Shown: one piece after another, positions 7,458-16,257 of the stretch
Layout of the letters: every line of letters starts with the position of its first letter
Numbering within the stretch: position 1 is the stretch's first letter
Assembly (NCBI RefSeq): GCF_000425285.1
Contig: NZ_AUDD01000006.1
Location: 116,852-180,851 of the forward strand
Length of the DNA: 64,000 nucleotides
From: Acidipropionibacterium jensenii DSM 20535
GTDB lineage: Bacteria; Actinomycetota; Actinomycetes; Propionibacteriales; Propionibacteriaceae
Reading direction: 5' to 3'
Position numbers and translations under genes: made by a program
Notes under the pieces: generated by a model
Seen by the model: the letters and a program-made list of their open reading frames with translations, nothing else
The model's database searches: none
What the model was told of the DNA's origin: nothing

Positions 7458-10433
7458 ATGGACCGGACGACGACGATCGCGGCCGAGCTGGCCAGGCGTG
7501 GCGCCGCCGACGGCCCGCGCGCCGCCGGCCTCCACGACACGATCGCCCAGCTGCTCGATGCCGCACCGGAGTCCCTCGCCGCCTGGGAGGACCACCTGGA
7601 GGAGTGCGCCGACGTCGACATGGCGCTGTTCTCCCTGGTCGACATCGCCGAGGCCGCTCCCGGTGCCACCGCCGCCGCCCTGTCCGACGACGCCGTCGCG
7701 CGACGTCTGGTGCGGCTGCTCGGCGTCTCATCGGAACTGGGACGCCATCTCGCCAGTCATCCGGAGGATCTCGACCAGGTGGTCCGCGAGCCGGTGCGGA
7801 TGCCCGCCGACCGGATCGCCGCCGACCTGCTCGCCGAGGTCGGGGCGGCGCCCGATGCCGACGGCTTCCTGGTCGCCGGCCAGGATCCCGCCCGGCAGAC
7901 CGACCCCGACCGCGGCGCCGACCTCCTGAGACTGGCCAACCGGAGGCACCTGGTGCGGATCGCCTCCCGCGATGTCGACGCCTCTGAGTGCGCCGAGATC
8001 CTCGACGACATCGCCGCCGAACTCGCCGACCTGGCCGATGCCATCATCGAGACCGCCCTGGCCCTGGCCCGCGCCCAGACCCCGGGACACCGCGACGCCC
8101 GGCTGGCCGTGGTGGCGATGGGCAAGTGCGGCGCCCAGGAGCTCAACTACGTCTCCGACGTCGACGTCATCCACATCGCCGAACCCGCCCGGCCCGATGT
8201 CAGCACCGAGAGGGCCGTCACGGTGGCCGCGAAGCTGGCTGGCACCCTCACCCGGATCTGTTCGGCCCGCTCGGCGGCCGGCACCATCTGGCAGGTCGAC
8301 GCTGCGCTGCGACCCGAGGGCAATGCCGGCCCGCTGGTGCGCACCCTCGACTCGATGGCCACCTACTACCGCAACTGGGCGAAGAACTGGGAGTTCCAGG
8401 CCCTCATGAAGGCCCGTCCGATGGCCGGGGACCGGGATCTCGGCGGCCAGTTCTGCGAGCTGGTCTCGCCGATGGTCTGGAGCGTTGGGGAGAAGGAGCA
8501 GTTCGTCGCCCAGACCCGCGCGATGCGCACCCGGGTGGTGTCCCTCATCCCGGCCCGGGAGAAGGACCGCGAGATCAAACTGGGCTCCGGCGGGCTGCGC
8601 GACGTCGAGTTCACCATCCAGCTGCTTCAGCTGGTCCACGGCCGCCACGACGAGTCCCTGCGGCAACGATCCACCCTCCGGGCGCTGGCCGCGCTGGCCG
8701 CCGGCGGATACATCTCACGGGGGGACGCCGAGCATCTGGACACCGCCTACCGTCTGGAACGGCTCATGGAGCACCGCCTCCAGCTCTTCCAGCTGCGCCG
8801 GACCCATCTGCTGCCCACCGATGAGGCGGGCCTGCGGCGTCTGGCCCGCAGCCTCGGGCTGCACACCCCCCAGGAGGTGACCGGGGTGTGGCGGGCCACC
8901 TCCCGGGCCGTCCTGCGGTCCCACAACCGGGTCTTCTACTCCCCGCTGGTCGAGGCGGTCGCCCGGATCCCCTCCCAGGAACTGCGACTCACCCCGCAGG
9001 CCGCCGAGGACCGGATGCGCGCCCTCGGCTTCGCCGATCCGCGCTCGGCCCTGCGCCACATCGAGGCCCTCACCCAGGGCACCACCAGGGCCAAGCGGAT
9101 CCAGGCCCAGCTGATGCCGGTGATGCTGGAGTGGCTGGCCAACGGCCCCAACCCGGACGCCGGGATGCTCGCCTTCCGCCGGGTCTCGGAGTCGCTGGGG
9201 GAGTCCCACTGGTACCTGCGGGCACTGCGCGACGAGGGGGCGATGGCCCAGCGTCTGGCCTTCGTGCTGTCCACCAGCCGGTACGCCACCGAGATCCTCG
9301 ACCACGCCCCCGAGACCGTCCAGATCCTCGTGGAGGAGGACCTGGTACCGCGCGGCCACGACGACATCCTGCGCGAGATGACTGCGGTGGCCGCCCGCCA
9401 CGAGACAGTCGAGGACGCCGTCACCGCGGTCCGGGCGGTCCGCCGCCGCGAACTCTTCCGGATCGTGGTGGCCAACATCCTGGACCGGATCGACGTCCTG
9501 CAGACCGCCGCCGGACTCTCGGACCTGGCCGGCGCCACGGTCGACGCCGCCCTGGAGACGGTCTCCCGCGAGGTCGACCAGCCGCCGCGGATCGGCGTTG
9601 TCGCAATGGGTCGGTGGGGCGGCGGGGAGATGTCCTACGCCTCGGATGCCGATGCGATGTTCGTCGTCGAGGACGCCGGGGGAGCCGAGGCCGTCACGGC
9701 GGCGACCCGGATCGTCACCCGGGTGCGCAGCCTGCTGGGGGCGGCCGGCCCCGACCCGAAGCTCGACCTGGACGCCGGCCTGCGCCCGGAGGGACGCTCC
9801 GGGGCGATGGTGCGCAGCCTGTCCAGCTACCGCGCCTACTACCGGCGCTGGTCGAGCACCTGGGAGTCCCAGGCCCTGCTGCGGGCTCGCCACGGGGCGG
9901 GGGACCGCGAGCTCACCGCCGCCCTTCTCGACAGCGTGTCCCACCTGCGCTGGCCGCCCGGCGGGCTCACCGCCGGTCAGCTCGGGGAGATCCGCAAACT
10001 CAAGGCGAGGATGGAGGCCGAGCGGATCCCGCGCGGGGTGTCTCCCCACCGTCATCTCAAGATGGGGCCCGGCGGGCTCGCCGACGTCGAGTGGACGATC
10101 CAGGTGATGCAGCTGCAGCACGCCGCCGAGGTGGCGGGGCTGCAGACCACCTCGACGGTCCGCGCCCTGCAGGCCGCGCTGGACGCCGGCCTGCTGAGCG
10201 ATACCCAGGACGTCGCCCTTCAGGTGGCGTGGCGGGAGGCCTCCCGGATGCGCAACGCCATTCTCATCGTGAGCGGCAGGGCCTCCGACGTGATCCCCAC
10301 CGATCCGAAGGAGTTGGACGGGATCGCCCGACTGCTCGGCCTGGGACTGGGGGCCTCGGCCCAGGTGATGGAGAACCACCTGAGGCGATGCCGGTTGGCC
10401 TCCAAGGCGGTCGATCAGCTCTTCTGGTCCTGA
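7458..10433 (+). CDS. glnE: Bifunctional glutamine synthetase adenylyltransferase/deadenylase GlnE
   Basis: A 991-residue enzyme that adds AMP to, or removes it from, a tyrosine of GlnA1. Two nucleotidyltransferase domains are evident: the N-terminal one near residues 217-240 (AMGKCGAQELNYVSDVDVI) and the C-terminal one near 713-735 (AMGRWGGGEMSYASDADAMF), each with a G-x(9)-D-x-D-type pattern. Each is followed by a helical GlnD-PII-uridylyltransferase-like region (SGGLRDVEFTIQLLQLVHGR; GPGGLADVEWTIQVMQLQHA). ATG 7458 has GAGGAGG 4 bases upstream; an in-frame ATG at 7422 lacks one. Its target Tyr402 exists in GlnA1. The 3' end overlaps the convergent exporter gene by 19 bp. Confidence 0.97.
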   Translation: MDRTTTIAAELARRGAADGPRAAGLHDTIAQLLDAAPESLAAWEDHLEECADVDMALFSLVDIAEAAPGATAAALSDDAVARRLVRLLGVSSELGRHLASHPEDLDQVVREPVRMPADRIAADLLAEVGAAPDADGFLVAGQDPARQTDPDRGADLLRLANRRHLVRIASRDVDASECAEILDDIAAELADLADAIIETALALARAQTPGHRDARLAVVAMGKCGAQELNYVSDVDVIHIAEPARPDVSTERAVTVAAKLAGTLTRICSARSAAGTIWQVDAALRPEGNAGPLVRTLDSMATYYRNWAKNWEFQALMKARPMAGDRDLGGQFCELVSPMVWSVGEKEQFVAQTRAMRTRVVSLIPAREKDREIKLGSGGLRDVEFTIQLLQLVHGRHDESLRQRSTLRALAALAAGGYISRGDAEHLDTAYRLERLMEHRLQLFQLRRTHLLPTDEAGLRRLARSLGLHTPQEVTGVWRATSRAVLRSHNRVFYSPLVEAVARIPSQELRLTPQAAEDRMRALGFADPRSALRHIEALTQGTTRAKRIQAQLMPVMLEWLANGPNPDAGMLAFRRVSESLGESHWYLRALRDEGAMAQRLAFVLSTSRYATEILDHAPETVQILVEEDLVPRGHDDILREMTAVAARHETVEDAVTAVRAVRRRELFRIVVANILDRIDVLQTAAGLSDLAGATVDAALETVSREVDQPPRIGVVAMGRWGGGEMSYASDADAMFVVEDAGGAEAVTAATRIVTRVRSLLGAAGPDPKLDLDAGLRPEGRSGAMVRSLSSYRAYYRRWSSTWESQALLRARHGAGDRELTAALLDSVSHLRWPPGGLTAGQLGEIRKLKARMEAERIPRGVSPHRHLKMGPGGLADVEWTIQVMQLQHAAEVAGLQTTSTVRALQAALDAGLLSDTQDVALQVAWREASRMRNAILIVSGRASDVIPTDPKELDGIARLLGLGLGASAQVMENHLRRCRLASKAVDQLFWS

Positions 10434-11740
10434 ACCCGCTCGATCCCGCGGTGGTCGGTGCGGAAGGCGTGGGGACTGGGGATCGGCCGGGCGAAGGTCC
10501 ATGCCGGGTCGGTGAGCATCCGCGCCAGGGCGAGGCCGATGCCGATCGCCACCACCGCCAGGACGGCGTCGACGCCGAAACCGATCGCCCGGACGGTGTC
10601 CTCGCCGTTGAACCAGTACATCATCCGGTACATCGCGGTGCCGGGCACCATGATGACGCAGGCCGGCACCGTGACGGTGATCCGCGGGATGGGCAGCCGC
10701 CGGGTGAGCGGGGCCGCCACCAATCCGACCACCAGGCCGCCGAAACCGGCGGCCAGCTGGGCCGGTGCCGAGGCCGAGACCAGGGCCAGCCGGGACAGAT
10801 TGCCGATGGTCCCCAGGGAGGCCGCGATGAGCACCATCCGCCGCGTCGAGTTGAACAGGATCGCGAAGCCGGAGACCCCCAGGAAGGTCGCGGCCGCGTA
10901 GGCCGCCCACTGCCACAGACCGGGCAGGGCCGCCACGGTGGCCAACGGGGTGAGGCCGGTGAGGAAGGAGATCACCCAGGCCGACATCGTCGCGGAGACG
11001 ACGATGCCCAGCGAGTAGGCGGCGCGGGTGAGGCCGGCGGTGAGATCCATCCTCGCGAAGTCCAGGATCGAGGTGATCATCGGGAACCCGGGCACCAGGA
11101 AGAGCAGGGAGGCGACGTAGCCGGGGTCGCTGACCCCCAGCTGGGGGATCCCGGTGAGGTTCGCCAGGAAGGCGACCAGCAGATAGACCAGGCTGGAGGT
11201 GGCGGCGGCCAGGGCGGTGCTGCCGAACTGGTTGAGCCAGCGTCGGGCCAGGAACATCCGCACCATCTGGCCGCAGGAGGCGGCGACCAGGACCACCGCG
11301 GTGTCGGTGAGGGGGAACCGGTTGAGAATGGAGAACCCTGCGCAGGCGACGCCGGCGGCGAGCATCGTCTGCCAGGGCTTCCAGCGGGCGGTGACGGTCC
11401 GCGAGATGCGGTCCAGCTCGGCCTCCAGGGCGGCGGCGTTGCACGGGTTCGGCAGGTGGCGAGACAGGTACTCCAGGGACTCGATCCGCGAGGAGTCGAC
11501 GCGCACCCGGTAGACCTCGCGGACCACGGTGCGGAAGTTGTCGCCGCGGTGGGCGGTGACGCTCATCTCGGTCAGGCCCACCGAGGCGTCGTGGCGGTCC
11601 ATCCCCAGGGTGGCGGCCGCCCGCTCCATCGCCCGCTTCACCCGGTAGGAGCCGGTGCCCGCCGACAGCAGCATGGAACCGAGCCGGACCACCGCCTCGG
11701 TGTCGTCGATGAACTGTCTGTCGTTTCTCGCGTTCGCCAT
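10415..11740 (-). CDS. Threonine/serine exporter family (ThrE-like) membrane protein
   Basis: A 441-residue polytopic membrane protein. The N-terminal ~120 residues form the soluble ThrE domain (VVRLGSMLLSAGTGSYRVKRAM, LGMDRHDASVGLTEMSVT), followed by about ten hydrophobic segments in two halves: a larger DUF1212 part and a smaller ThrE_2 part (ITVTVPACVIMVPGTAMYRMMY). In Corynebacterium ThrE exports threonine and serine; specificity here is inferred only from family. ATG 11740 follows GAGAAGAGAC. It begins 8 bp after the Nif3-like gene and probably shares its transcript. The last 19 bp overlap the end of glnE on the opposite strand. Confidence 0.9.
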   Translation of the reverse strand: MANARNDRQFIDDTEAVVRLGSMLLSAGTGSYRVKRAMERAAATLGMDRHDASVGLTEMSVTAHRGDNFRTVVREVYRVRVDSSRIESLEYLSRHLPNPCNAAALEAELDRISRTVTARWKPWQTMLAAGVACAGFSILNRFPLTDTAVVLVAASCGQMVRMFLARRWLNQFGSTALAAATSSLVYLLVAFLANLTGIPQLGVSDPGYVASLLFLVPGFPMITSILDFARMDLTAGLTRAAYSLGIVVSATMSAWVISFLTGLTPLATVAALPGLWQWAAYAAATFLGVSGFAILFNSTRRMVLIAASLGTIGNLSRLALVSASAPAQLAAGFGGLVVGLVAAPLTRRLPIPRITVTVPACVIMVPGTAMYRMMYWFNGEDTVRAIGFGVDAVLAVVAIGIGLALARMLTDPAWTFARPIPSPHAFRTDHRGIERVQDQKS

Positions 11741-11748
11741 GTCTCTTC

Positions 11749-12564
11749 TCACGCTGCGGGGTGGACGCCGATGGTCCACGGATCGGTGCGCACCGGCAGG
11801 ACGGTGGTCGTGGCCCCGGTGGCCTCGGCGAGCCGGTCGGCCACCGACTCGCACCAGGGGGACTCCGAGGCCCAGTGGGCGGTGTCGACCAGGGCCGGGC
11901 CGCCGGCCCGCAGCGACTCGTCGGCGGGGTGGTGTCGCAGGTCGCTGGTAAGGTAGACGTCGGCCCCGGACCGGGCGGCGGCCCCCAGCAGGGACTCCCC
12001 GGCACCCGAGCACAGGGCCACGGTGCGCACGGGCTGCTGCGGATCGCCGGCCGCCCGGACCCCCCACACGGTGGTCGGCAGGCGATCGGCGACCAGGTCG
12101 GTGAACTGCTGCAGGGTCACGGCGTGCTCCAGGCGGCCGACCCGTCCGATCCCCTCGAGCGGGTCCTCGGCGGCGTCGGAAGGCTCCAGCGGCGCGCTCA
12201 CCGTGACCCCCAGGAGCCCGGCCAGCACATCGTTGACCCCGCCGATGGCGGCGTCGGCATTGGTGTGGGCGCTCATCAGGGCGACCCCGGACCGGATGAG
12301 ACGGTGCACGATGCGGCCTTTCGGGGTGTCGGCGGCCACCGAGGTGACCCCGCGCATCAGCAGCGGGTGGTGGACGACAAGCATCTGCGCGCCGGCCGCC
12401 AGGGTCGCGGCCACCACGGAGTCGGTGGCCTCCAGAGCGCAGGCGATGGTGGTCACCCGGTCGTCGGGGTCGCCGCAGATCAGACCGGGACTGTCCCACT
12501 CCTCGGCGAGCCGGGGCGGGTACCAGTGGTCGAGCAGGGTCCGGATGTCGGCGACGGTGGTCAT
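11749..12564 (-). CDS. Nif3-like dinuclear metal centre hexameric protein (YbgI family)
   Basis: A 271-residue member of the Nif3/YbgI family. The start MTTVADIRTLLDHWYPPRLAEEWDSPGL is typical, with EEWD and the metal-ligand histidines in VVHHPLLMRG and AHTNAD; the C-terminal block YLTSDLRHHPADESLRAGG and LVDTAHWASE supplies the remaining conserved His/Asp/Glu. The family binds two metal ions in a toroidal hexamer; annotations as GTP cyclohydrolase I type 2 exist, but the physiological role is unsettled. ATG 12564 was chosen from family alignment. Its neighbour 8 bp downstream is a ThrE-like exporter, with no obvious functional link. A hairpin at 12581-12605 separates it from glnA1. Confidence 0.9.
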   Translation of the reverse strand: MTTVADIRTLLDHWYPPRLAEEWDSPGLICGDPDDRVTTIACALEATDSVVAATLAAGAQMLVVHHPLLMRGVTSVAADTPKGRIVHRLIRSGVALMSAHTNADAAIGGVNDVLAGLLGVTVSAPLEPSDAAEDPLEGIGRVGRLEHAVTLQQFTDLVADRLPTTVWGVRAAGDPQQPVRTVALCSGAGESLLGAAARSGADVYLTSDLRHHPADESLRAGGPALVDTAHWASESPWCESVADRLAEATGATTTVLPVRTDPWTIGVHPAA

Positions 12565-12580
12565 GGCGCACACGCTACCG

Positions 12581-12605
12581 GGCGGGCCACCAGTGGTGGC
12601 CCGCC
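12581..12605 (-). terminator. Hairpin terminator downstream of glnA1
   Basis: Perfect 11-bp stem GGCGGGCCACC/GGTGGCCCGCC with a 3-base loop, 66 bp past the glnA1 stop and just upstream of the Nif3-like start. No T-run follows, so the efficiency is uncertain. Confidence 0.6.
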
Positions 12606-12670
12606 CGGGGTCGTCGCGCGATGGGTCGTTCACCTGCCGCAGGGGGAGGTGGGCAACTCAGACATCGAAC

Positions 12671-14092
12671 TCAGATGTCGTAGTAGAGATCGAACTCGTA
12701 GGGGTGCGGGCGCTGCTGGAGCTCGGAGAGATCGCTGCGCTTGATGTCGATCCAGGTGTCGATGAGGTCGGGGGTGAAGACGTCACCGGCCTCCAGGAAG
12801 GCGTGATCGGCCTCCAGGGCGTCCAGCACCGATCCGAGGTCGCTGGGCACGTGGGCCAGCTGAGCGTGCTCCTCGGGGGGCAGCTCGTAGATGTCCTTGT
12901 CGACCGGGGCCGGCGGCTCGATCTTGTTCTGGATGCCGTCCAGTCCGGCCAGCAGCAGGGCCGAGAAGGCCATGTACGGGTTGGCGGATGGGTCGGGGCA
13001 GCGGAACTCGACGCGCTTGGCCTTCGGGGAGGGACCGGTGATCGGAATTCGCATGCAGGCCGAACGGTTGCGCTGCGAGTAGACCAGGTTCACCGGGGCC
13101 TCGAAGCCGGGCACCAGGCGATGGTAGGAGTTGGTGCTCGGGTTGGTGAAGGCCAGCAGGGCCGGGGCGTGCTTGAGGATGCCGCCGATGTAGTACCGGG
13201 CGGTGTCCGACAGCTGCGCGTAACCGGACTCGTCGAAGAACAGCGGCTCGCCGTTCTTGCGGAGGGAGGAGTGGACGTGCATGCCCGACCCGTTGTCGCC
13301 GAAGATCGGCTTGGGCATGAAGGTCGCGGTCTTCCCGTGGTTCCAGGCCACGTTCCGGACGATGTACTTGAACTTCATGACGTTGTCGGCGCTCTTGGTG
13401 AGCGTGTCGTAGCGCCAGTTGATCTCGGCCTGGCCGGCGGTGCCGACCTCGTGGTGGCCGCGCTCGACCTTGAGGCCGATGCCCTCCATGATGGTGACGA
13501 TCTCGTCACGCAGATCGCCGAAGTGGTCGGTGGGGGCCACCGGGAAGTAGCCGCCCTTGTACTTGACCTTGTAACCGCGGTTGCCGCCGTCCTCCTCGCG
13601 GCCGCTGTTCCACGCTCCCTCCTCGGAGTCGATGGAGTAGTAGGCGGTCTTCTGGTTGGTCTCGTAACGAATGTCGTCGAAGACGTAGAACTCGGCCTCG
13701 GGGGCCATGAAGGCGGTGTCGGCGATACCGGTGGAGGTCAGGTAGGCCTCGGCCTTGCGGGCGATGTTGCGGGGATCGCGGCTGTACAGCTCACCGGTGA
13801 TCGGGTCGGTGACGAAGAAGTTGAGGATCAGCGTCTTGTGCTCGCGGAAGGGATCCAGCCAGGCGCTGCTGGGATCGGGCTTCAGAGCCATGTCGGACTC
13901 GTTGATCTTCTGGAAGCCGCGGATGGAGGAGCCGTCGAACGCCAGACCCTCTTCGTAGGTGTGCTTGTCGAACTCGCGGGCCGGAACCGTGAAATGCTGC
14001 ATGATCCCGATCAGGTCGCAGAAGCGGACATCGATGAACTCGACGCCCTCCTTCTTCACGAACTCGAGTAGATCGTCTGGGCCTTCGAACAT
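12671..14092 (-). CDS. glnA: Type I glutamine synthetase GlnA1, adenylylatable
   Basis: A 473-residue GS-I-beta enzyme, the main ammonium-assimilating glutamine synthetase. It begins [21 protein letters not shown] and has all active-site blocks: [69 protein letters not shown] and [13 protein letters not shown]. Tyr402 in [11 protein letters not shown] is the expected adenylylation site of GlnE (encoded at 7458-10433). ATG 14092 is preceded by GGAGGAA at ideal distance. Four GlnR-type half sites lie at 14141-14178, about 50 bp upstream, suggesting nitrogen-responsive transcription. A hairpin terminator sits at 12581-12605. Confidence 0.98.
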   Translation of the reverse strand: MFEGPDDLLEFVKKEGVEFIDVRFCDLIGIMQHFTVPAREFDKHTYEEGLAFDGSSIRGFQKINESDMALKPDPSSAWLDPFREHKTLILNFFVTDPITGELYSRDPRNIARKAEAYLTSTGIADTAFMAPEAEFYVFDDIRYETNQKTAYYSIDSEEGAWNSGREEDGGNRGYKVKYKGGYFPVAPTDHFGDLRDEIVTIMEGIGLKVERGHHEVGTAGQAEINWRYDTLTKSADNVMKFKYIVRNVAWNHGKTATFMPKPIFGDNGSGMHVHSSLRKNGEPLFFDESGYAQLSDTARYYIGGILKHAPALLAFTNPSTNSYHRLVPGFEAPVNLVYSQRNRSACMRIPITGPSPKAKRVEFRCPDPSANPYMAFSALLLAGLDGIQNKIEPPAPVDKDIYELPPEEHAQLAHVPSDLGSVLDALEADHAFLEAGDVFTPDLIDTWIDIKRSDLSELQQRPHPYEFDLYYDI

Positions 14093-14140
14093 CGTTCCTC
14101 CATCTAGGACGTGGTGTTGTTCTGAACCTAACGGTGACCG

Positions 14141-14178
14141 GTTGCTCGGGAGTCACCGTCTTGTTGCAGGGATGTTAC
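14141..14178 (-). promoter_or_regulatory. GlnR-type operator upstream of glnA1
   Basis: Read on the minus strand, four 5-mers occur at exact 11-bp steps: GTAAC, GCAAC, GTGAC, GCAAC, each separated by 6 bases. This is the a-b-a-b arrangement (gTnAC-n6-GaAAC repeated) reported for GlnR boxes in Streptomyces and Mycobacterium. A TAGGTT hexamer that could serve as -10 follows about 15 bp downstream. It ends about 50 bp before the glnA1 ATG. The b boxes carry C instead of A at position 2. No glnR gene is in the window, so the regulator is inferred. Confidence 0.7.
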
Positions 14179-14255
14179 AGCGGCGGCCCGCCGAGTGGGG
14201 CCGAGGTGGCAGGCTGGAGGTCCGGACAGGTGACGACCCGTGAGAGGGGACGACC

Positions 14256-15728
14256 GTGGCAGAGACATGGCAGGTCAGCAGTGCGGAGGTCGGACGCCTT
14301 GTCACCCGGATCTTCGACCCCTCCAGAACGGCTCCCCTCGTGGTGGTCTCGCCCTCGCAGTCGGGTCGGTCACGGATCAGCGTGCCGCGTCTGATCGGTC
14401 TGATTCCTCCCGACACCGAGGTGGCGGTGCTGGCCAGCCAGGCGGCCAGCAATCTGCTCTCGGACGCCGTCGACCCCCAGTTCCACTGCTACGGGGGCAG
14501 GGTGAGGGTGATCCTGCCCGGGGCCTCGCGCACCGACAACTGGCGCCGGCACCGGCTGTTCACCATCGCCCCGGAGGACGACGCCGACCGGTTGTGCGCC
14601 CTCATCGCCCGCCACGTCACCGAGATGGAGGGGGTCGGCCCCGCCGGCCACAGCTCGGGGCGCTCCGGGACCGGAGCCCTAGACTCCGGGCAGGCCGCCA
14701 AACTGATCGCCTACCGACGTCGGCTGCTCTCCGATGATATCGAGGCTCCCGGTGCCGCCCCGGCTGCCAGTACCGCCCTTGCTGCCGGTGGCGGCCCGAT
14801 CGCCGGGGACGACGTCGCCACCACAGGCGACGCGGCCACCGGACCCACCCCGGTCCCTGGTGGAGGACGCACGTCCGGACCGAAACCGGGTCCCGGGAGG
14901 CGCAGGGCGGTGCCGCGGGAGCCGGAACCCGTCGTGGCACCCGGCCTGCCGGCCGCCCCCGGGACTCCCGCGGAGATCCCGGTTCCCGAACCGGTCCCGG
15001 CTCCTGGAATGGTCCCGGCGCCGGAGGCGGTCCGGGCCCCCGAACCCGTTCCGCCTCCTGAGGCGGTCCCCACCCGGGGTGCTCCCGGCGAGGAGCGCGC
15101 ATCCTCGCGCACCGTCACCGTGGACCTCGCCACCCTCGAGAAGCTGCTGGACAGGAGCGTGGAGACCGTCGCCGGACGAGTCATCGCCGGGGTGGAGGAG
15201 GGGCTGCTGAGCCTGCTCAGGGACGAGTTTGAGCTTCAGGACGGGGAGCACTCCCGGGCGGACGCGCTCGAGGAGCAGAACGCAGACCTGCGGAGGCGGT
15301 TGGACGCGGTGGGGCCGCACGGCTCGGCGCCCGCGCAGGTCTACTCCGATCCGGCCGCACAGCTGCGCTGGGAGATCGAGCAGGAGTGGCTGCTGGGCAC
15401 CCCCGAGACCGATCGCGGAGCAGGGCTGAGGGGCTTCTCCTTCGGCCCGCGGTTCCTCGACTCGTTGAAGGCCGAGATCGTGCCCCGCGGCAAGACGGTG
15501 CGGGTGATGGTCGACATCCTCGCCGGGTGGGCCTGGGACCGCCACATCACCCATCCCTTCAACGACTCGCCGCGCGGCGGCAAGCAGCGGGTGAGGGCCG
15601 ACGGCGCCCAGGCCTGGCGGACCTATGTCAAGGCCGAGTCGCCCGGGGCTCCGCGGCTCACCTGGTGGATGCGCACCGACAGCGGGATCGAGTTCGACCA
15701 CGTCGGCCATCACGACCAACTGATCTGA
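14256..15728 (+). CDS. Uncharacterised protein with Pro-rich linker
   Basis: A 490-residue protein I do not recognise. Three parts are visible: an N-terminal globular region of about 150 residues (VSSAEVGRLVTRIFDPSRTA onward), a disordered Pro/Ala/Gly/Val linker from about 160 to 285 with PEPVPAPGMVPAPEAV-type repeats, and a C-terminal domain of about 200 residues with a short coiled coil (DGEHSRADALEEQNADLRRR) and a Trp-rich end (GWAWDRHITHPFND, RLTWWMRTDSG). There is no signal peptide or membrane helix. GTG 14256 follows AGAGGGGA at 5 bases. It is divergent from glnA1, with the GlnR-like boxes between them. No function is proposed. Confidence 0.8.
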   Translation: MAETWQVSSAEVGRLVTRIFDPSRTAPLVVVSPSQSGRSRISVPRLIGLIPPDTEVAVLASQAASNLLSDAVDPQFHCYGGRVRVILPGASRTDNWRRHRLFTIAPEDDADRLCALIARHVTEMEGVGPAGHSSGRSGTGALDSGQAAKLIAYRRRLLSDDIEAPGAAPAASTALAAGGGPIAGDDVATTGDAATGPTPVPGGGRTSGPKPGPGRRRAVPREPEPVVAPGLPAAPGTPAEIPVPEPVPAPGMVPAPEAVRAPEPVPPPEAVPTRGAPGEERASSRTVTVDLATLEKLLDRSVETVAGRVIAGVEEGLLSLLRDEFELQDGEHSRADALEEQNADLRRRLDAVGPHGSAPAQVYSDPAAQLRWEIEQEWLLGTPETDRGAGLRGFSFGPRFLDSLKAEIVPRGKTVRVMVDILAGWAWDRHITHPFNDSPRGGKQRVRADGAQAWRTYVKAESPGAPRLTWWMRTDSGIEFDHVGHHDQLI

Positions 15729-15812
15729 CAGCTGGTCTGGTCTCGCACCGGCCGGTCCGACATCGGCTCGGTCGCTGCCCGCGCTACGCGACGGGGCCGA
15801 TAAGCTGACGAG

Positions 15813-16253
15813 GTGCCCGACACCTCGTCTCCCCGACCAGCAGCATCCCAGGTCGGTGCCGCTCTGGGACTGCCGGCCACCGGTAGGGGATCGCTGGCCC
15901 CGTGGAACCGTCGCCTGGCCGCACTGCTGCTGGACTGGGCGGCCTCGATGGTCGTCGCGATCGCCGTCTTCGGGGTCAGGGTGATCCGCGACCAGGGATG
16001 GCCGGTCTGGATGCCGATGGCCGTCTTCTTCGTCGAGCGGACCATCCTCACCGCCCTCGCCTCGGCCTCCTTCGGGCAGCTGCTGGCCCATGTCGCGGTG
16101 GTCCGGGTGGACTCCGCCGCCCACGTGGGCTGGTGGCGGTCCGCGGTGCGCACCGCCCTCAAATGTCTTGTCATCCCGGCGGTCATCATCGGTGCCGACC
16201 GCCGTGGCCTGGACGATCTGATGCTCGGCACCGTGGTGGTCAACCGGAGGTGA
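15813..16253 (+). CDS. RDD family membrane protein
   Basis: A 146-residue small membrane protein with the RDD signature: WNRRLAALLLDWAASM (Arg-Asp spacing in the first helix) and two further hydrophobic segments (VFFVERTILTALASASFG and TALKCLVIPAVIIGADRRGLDDL). The conserved RRGLDDLMLGTVVV ending is typical. Genes of this family sit beside glnA in many actinobacteria. GTG 15813 gives the standard length; the first 30 residues are low-complexity. The next gene starts 4 bases after the stop, so they are probably cotranscribed. Molecular function of RDD proteins is mostly unknown; some have been linked to ion or cation transport. Confidence 0.88.
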   Translation: MPDTSSPRPAASQVGAALGLPATGRGSLAPWNRRLAALLLDWAASMVVAIAVFGVRVIRDQGWPVWMPMAVFFVERTILTALASASFGQLLAHVAVVRVDSAAHVGWWRSAVRTALKCLVIPAVIIGADRRGLDDLMLGTVVVNRR

Positions 16254-16257
16254 TCGG

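Noticed and set aside
8888..11956. Plus-strand open frame of about 1020 codons overlapping glnE in another frame
   Set aside because: Low-complexity Arg/Gly/Pro/Asp translation, no family motif, and it covers three supported genes.
8715..12005. Very long minus-strand open frame (over 1000 codons) opposite glnE and beyond
   Set aside because: It is antisense to glnE and spans out of frame across ThrE and Nif3-like genes; composition is Arg/Gly/Pro/His-rich without any motif. A high-GC artefact.
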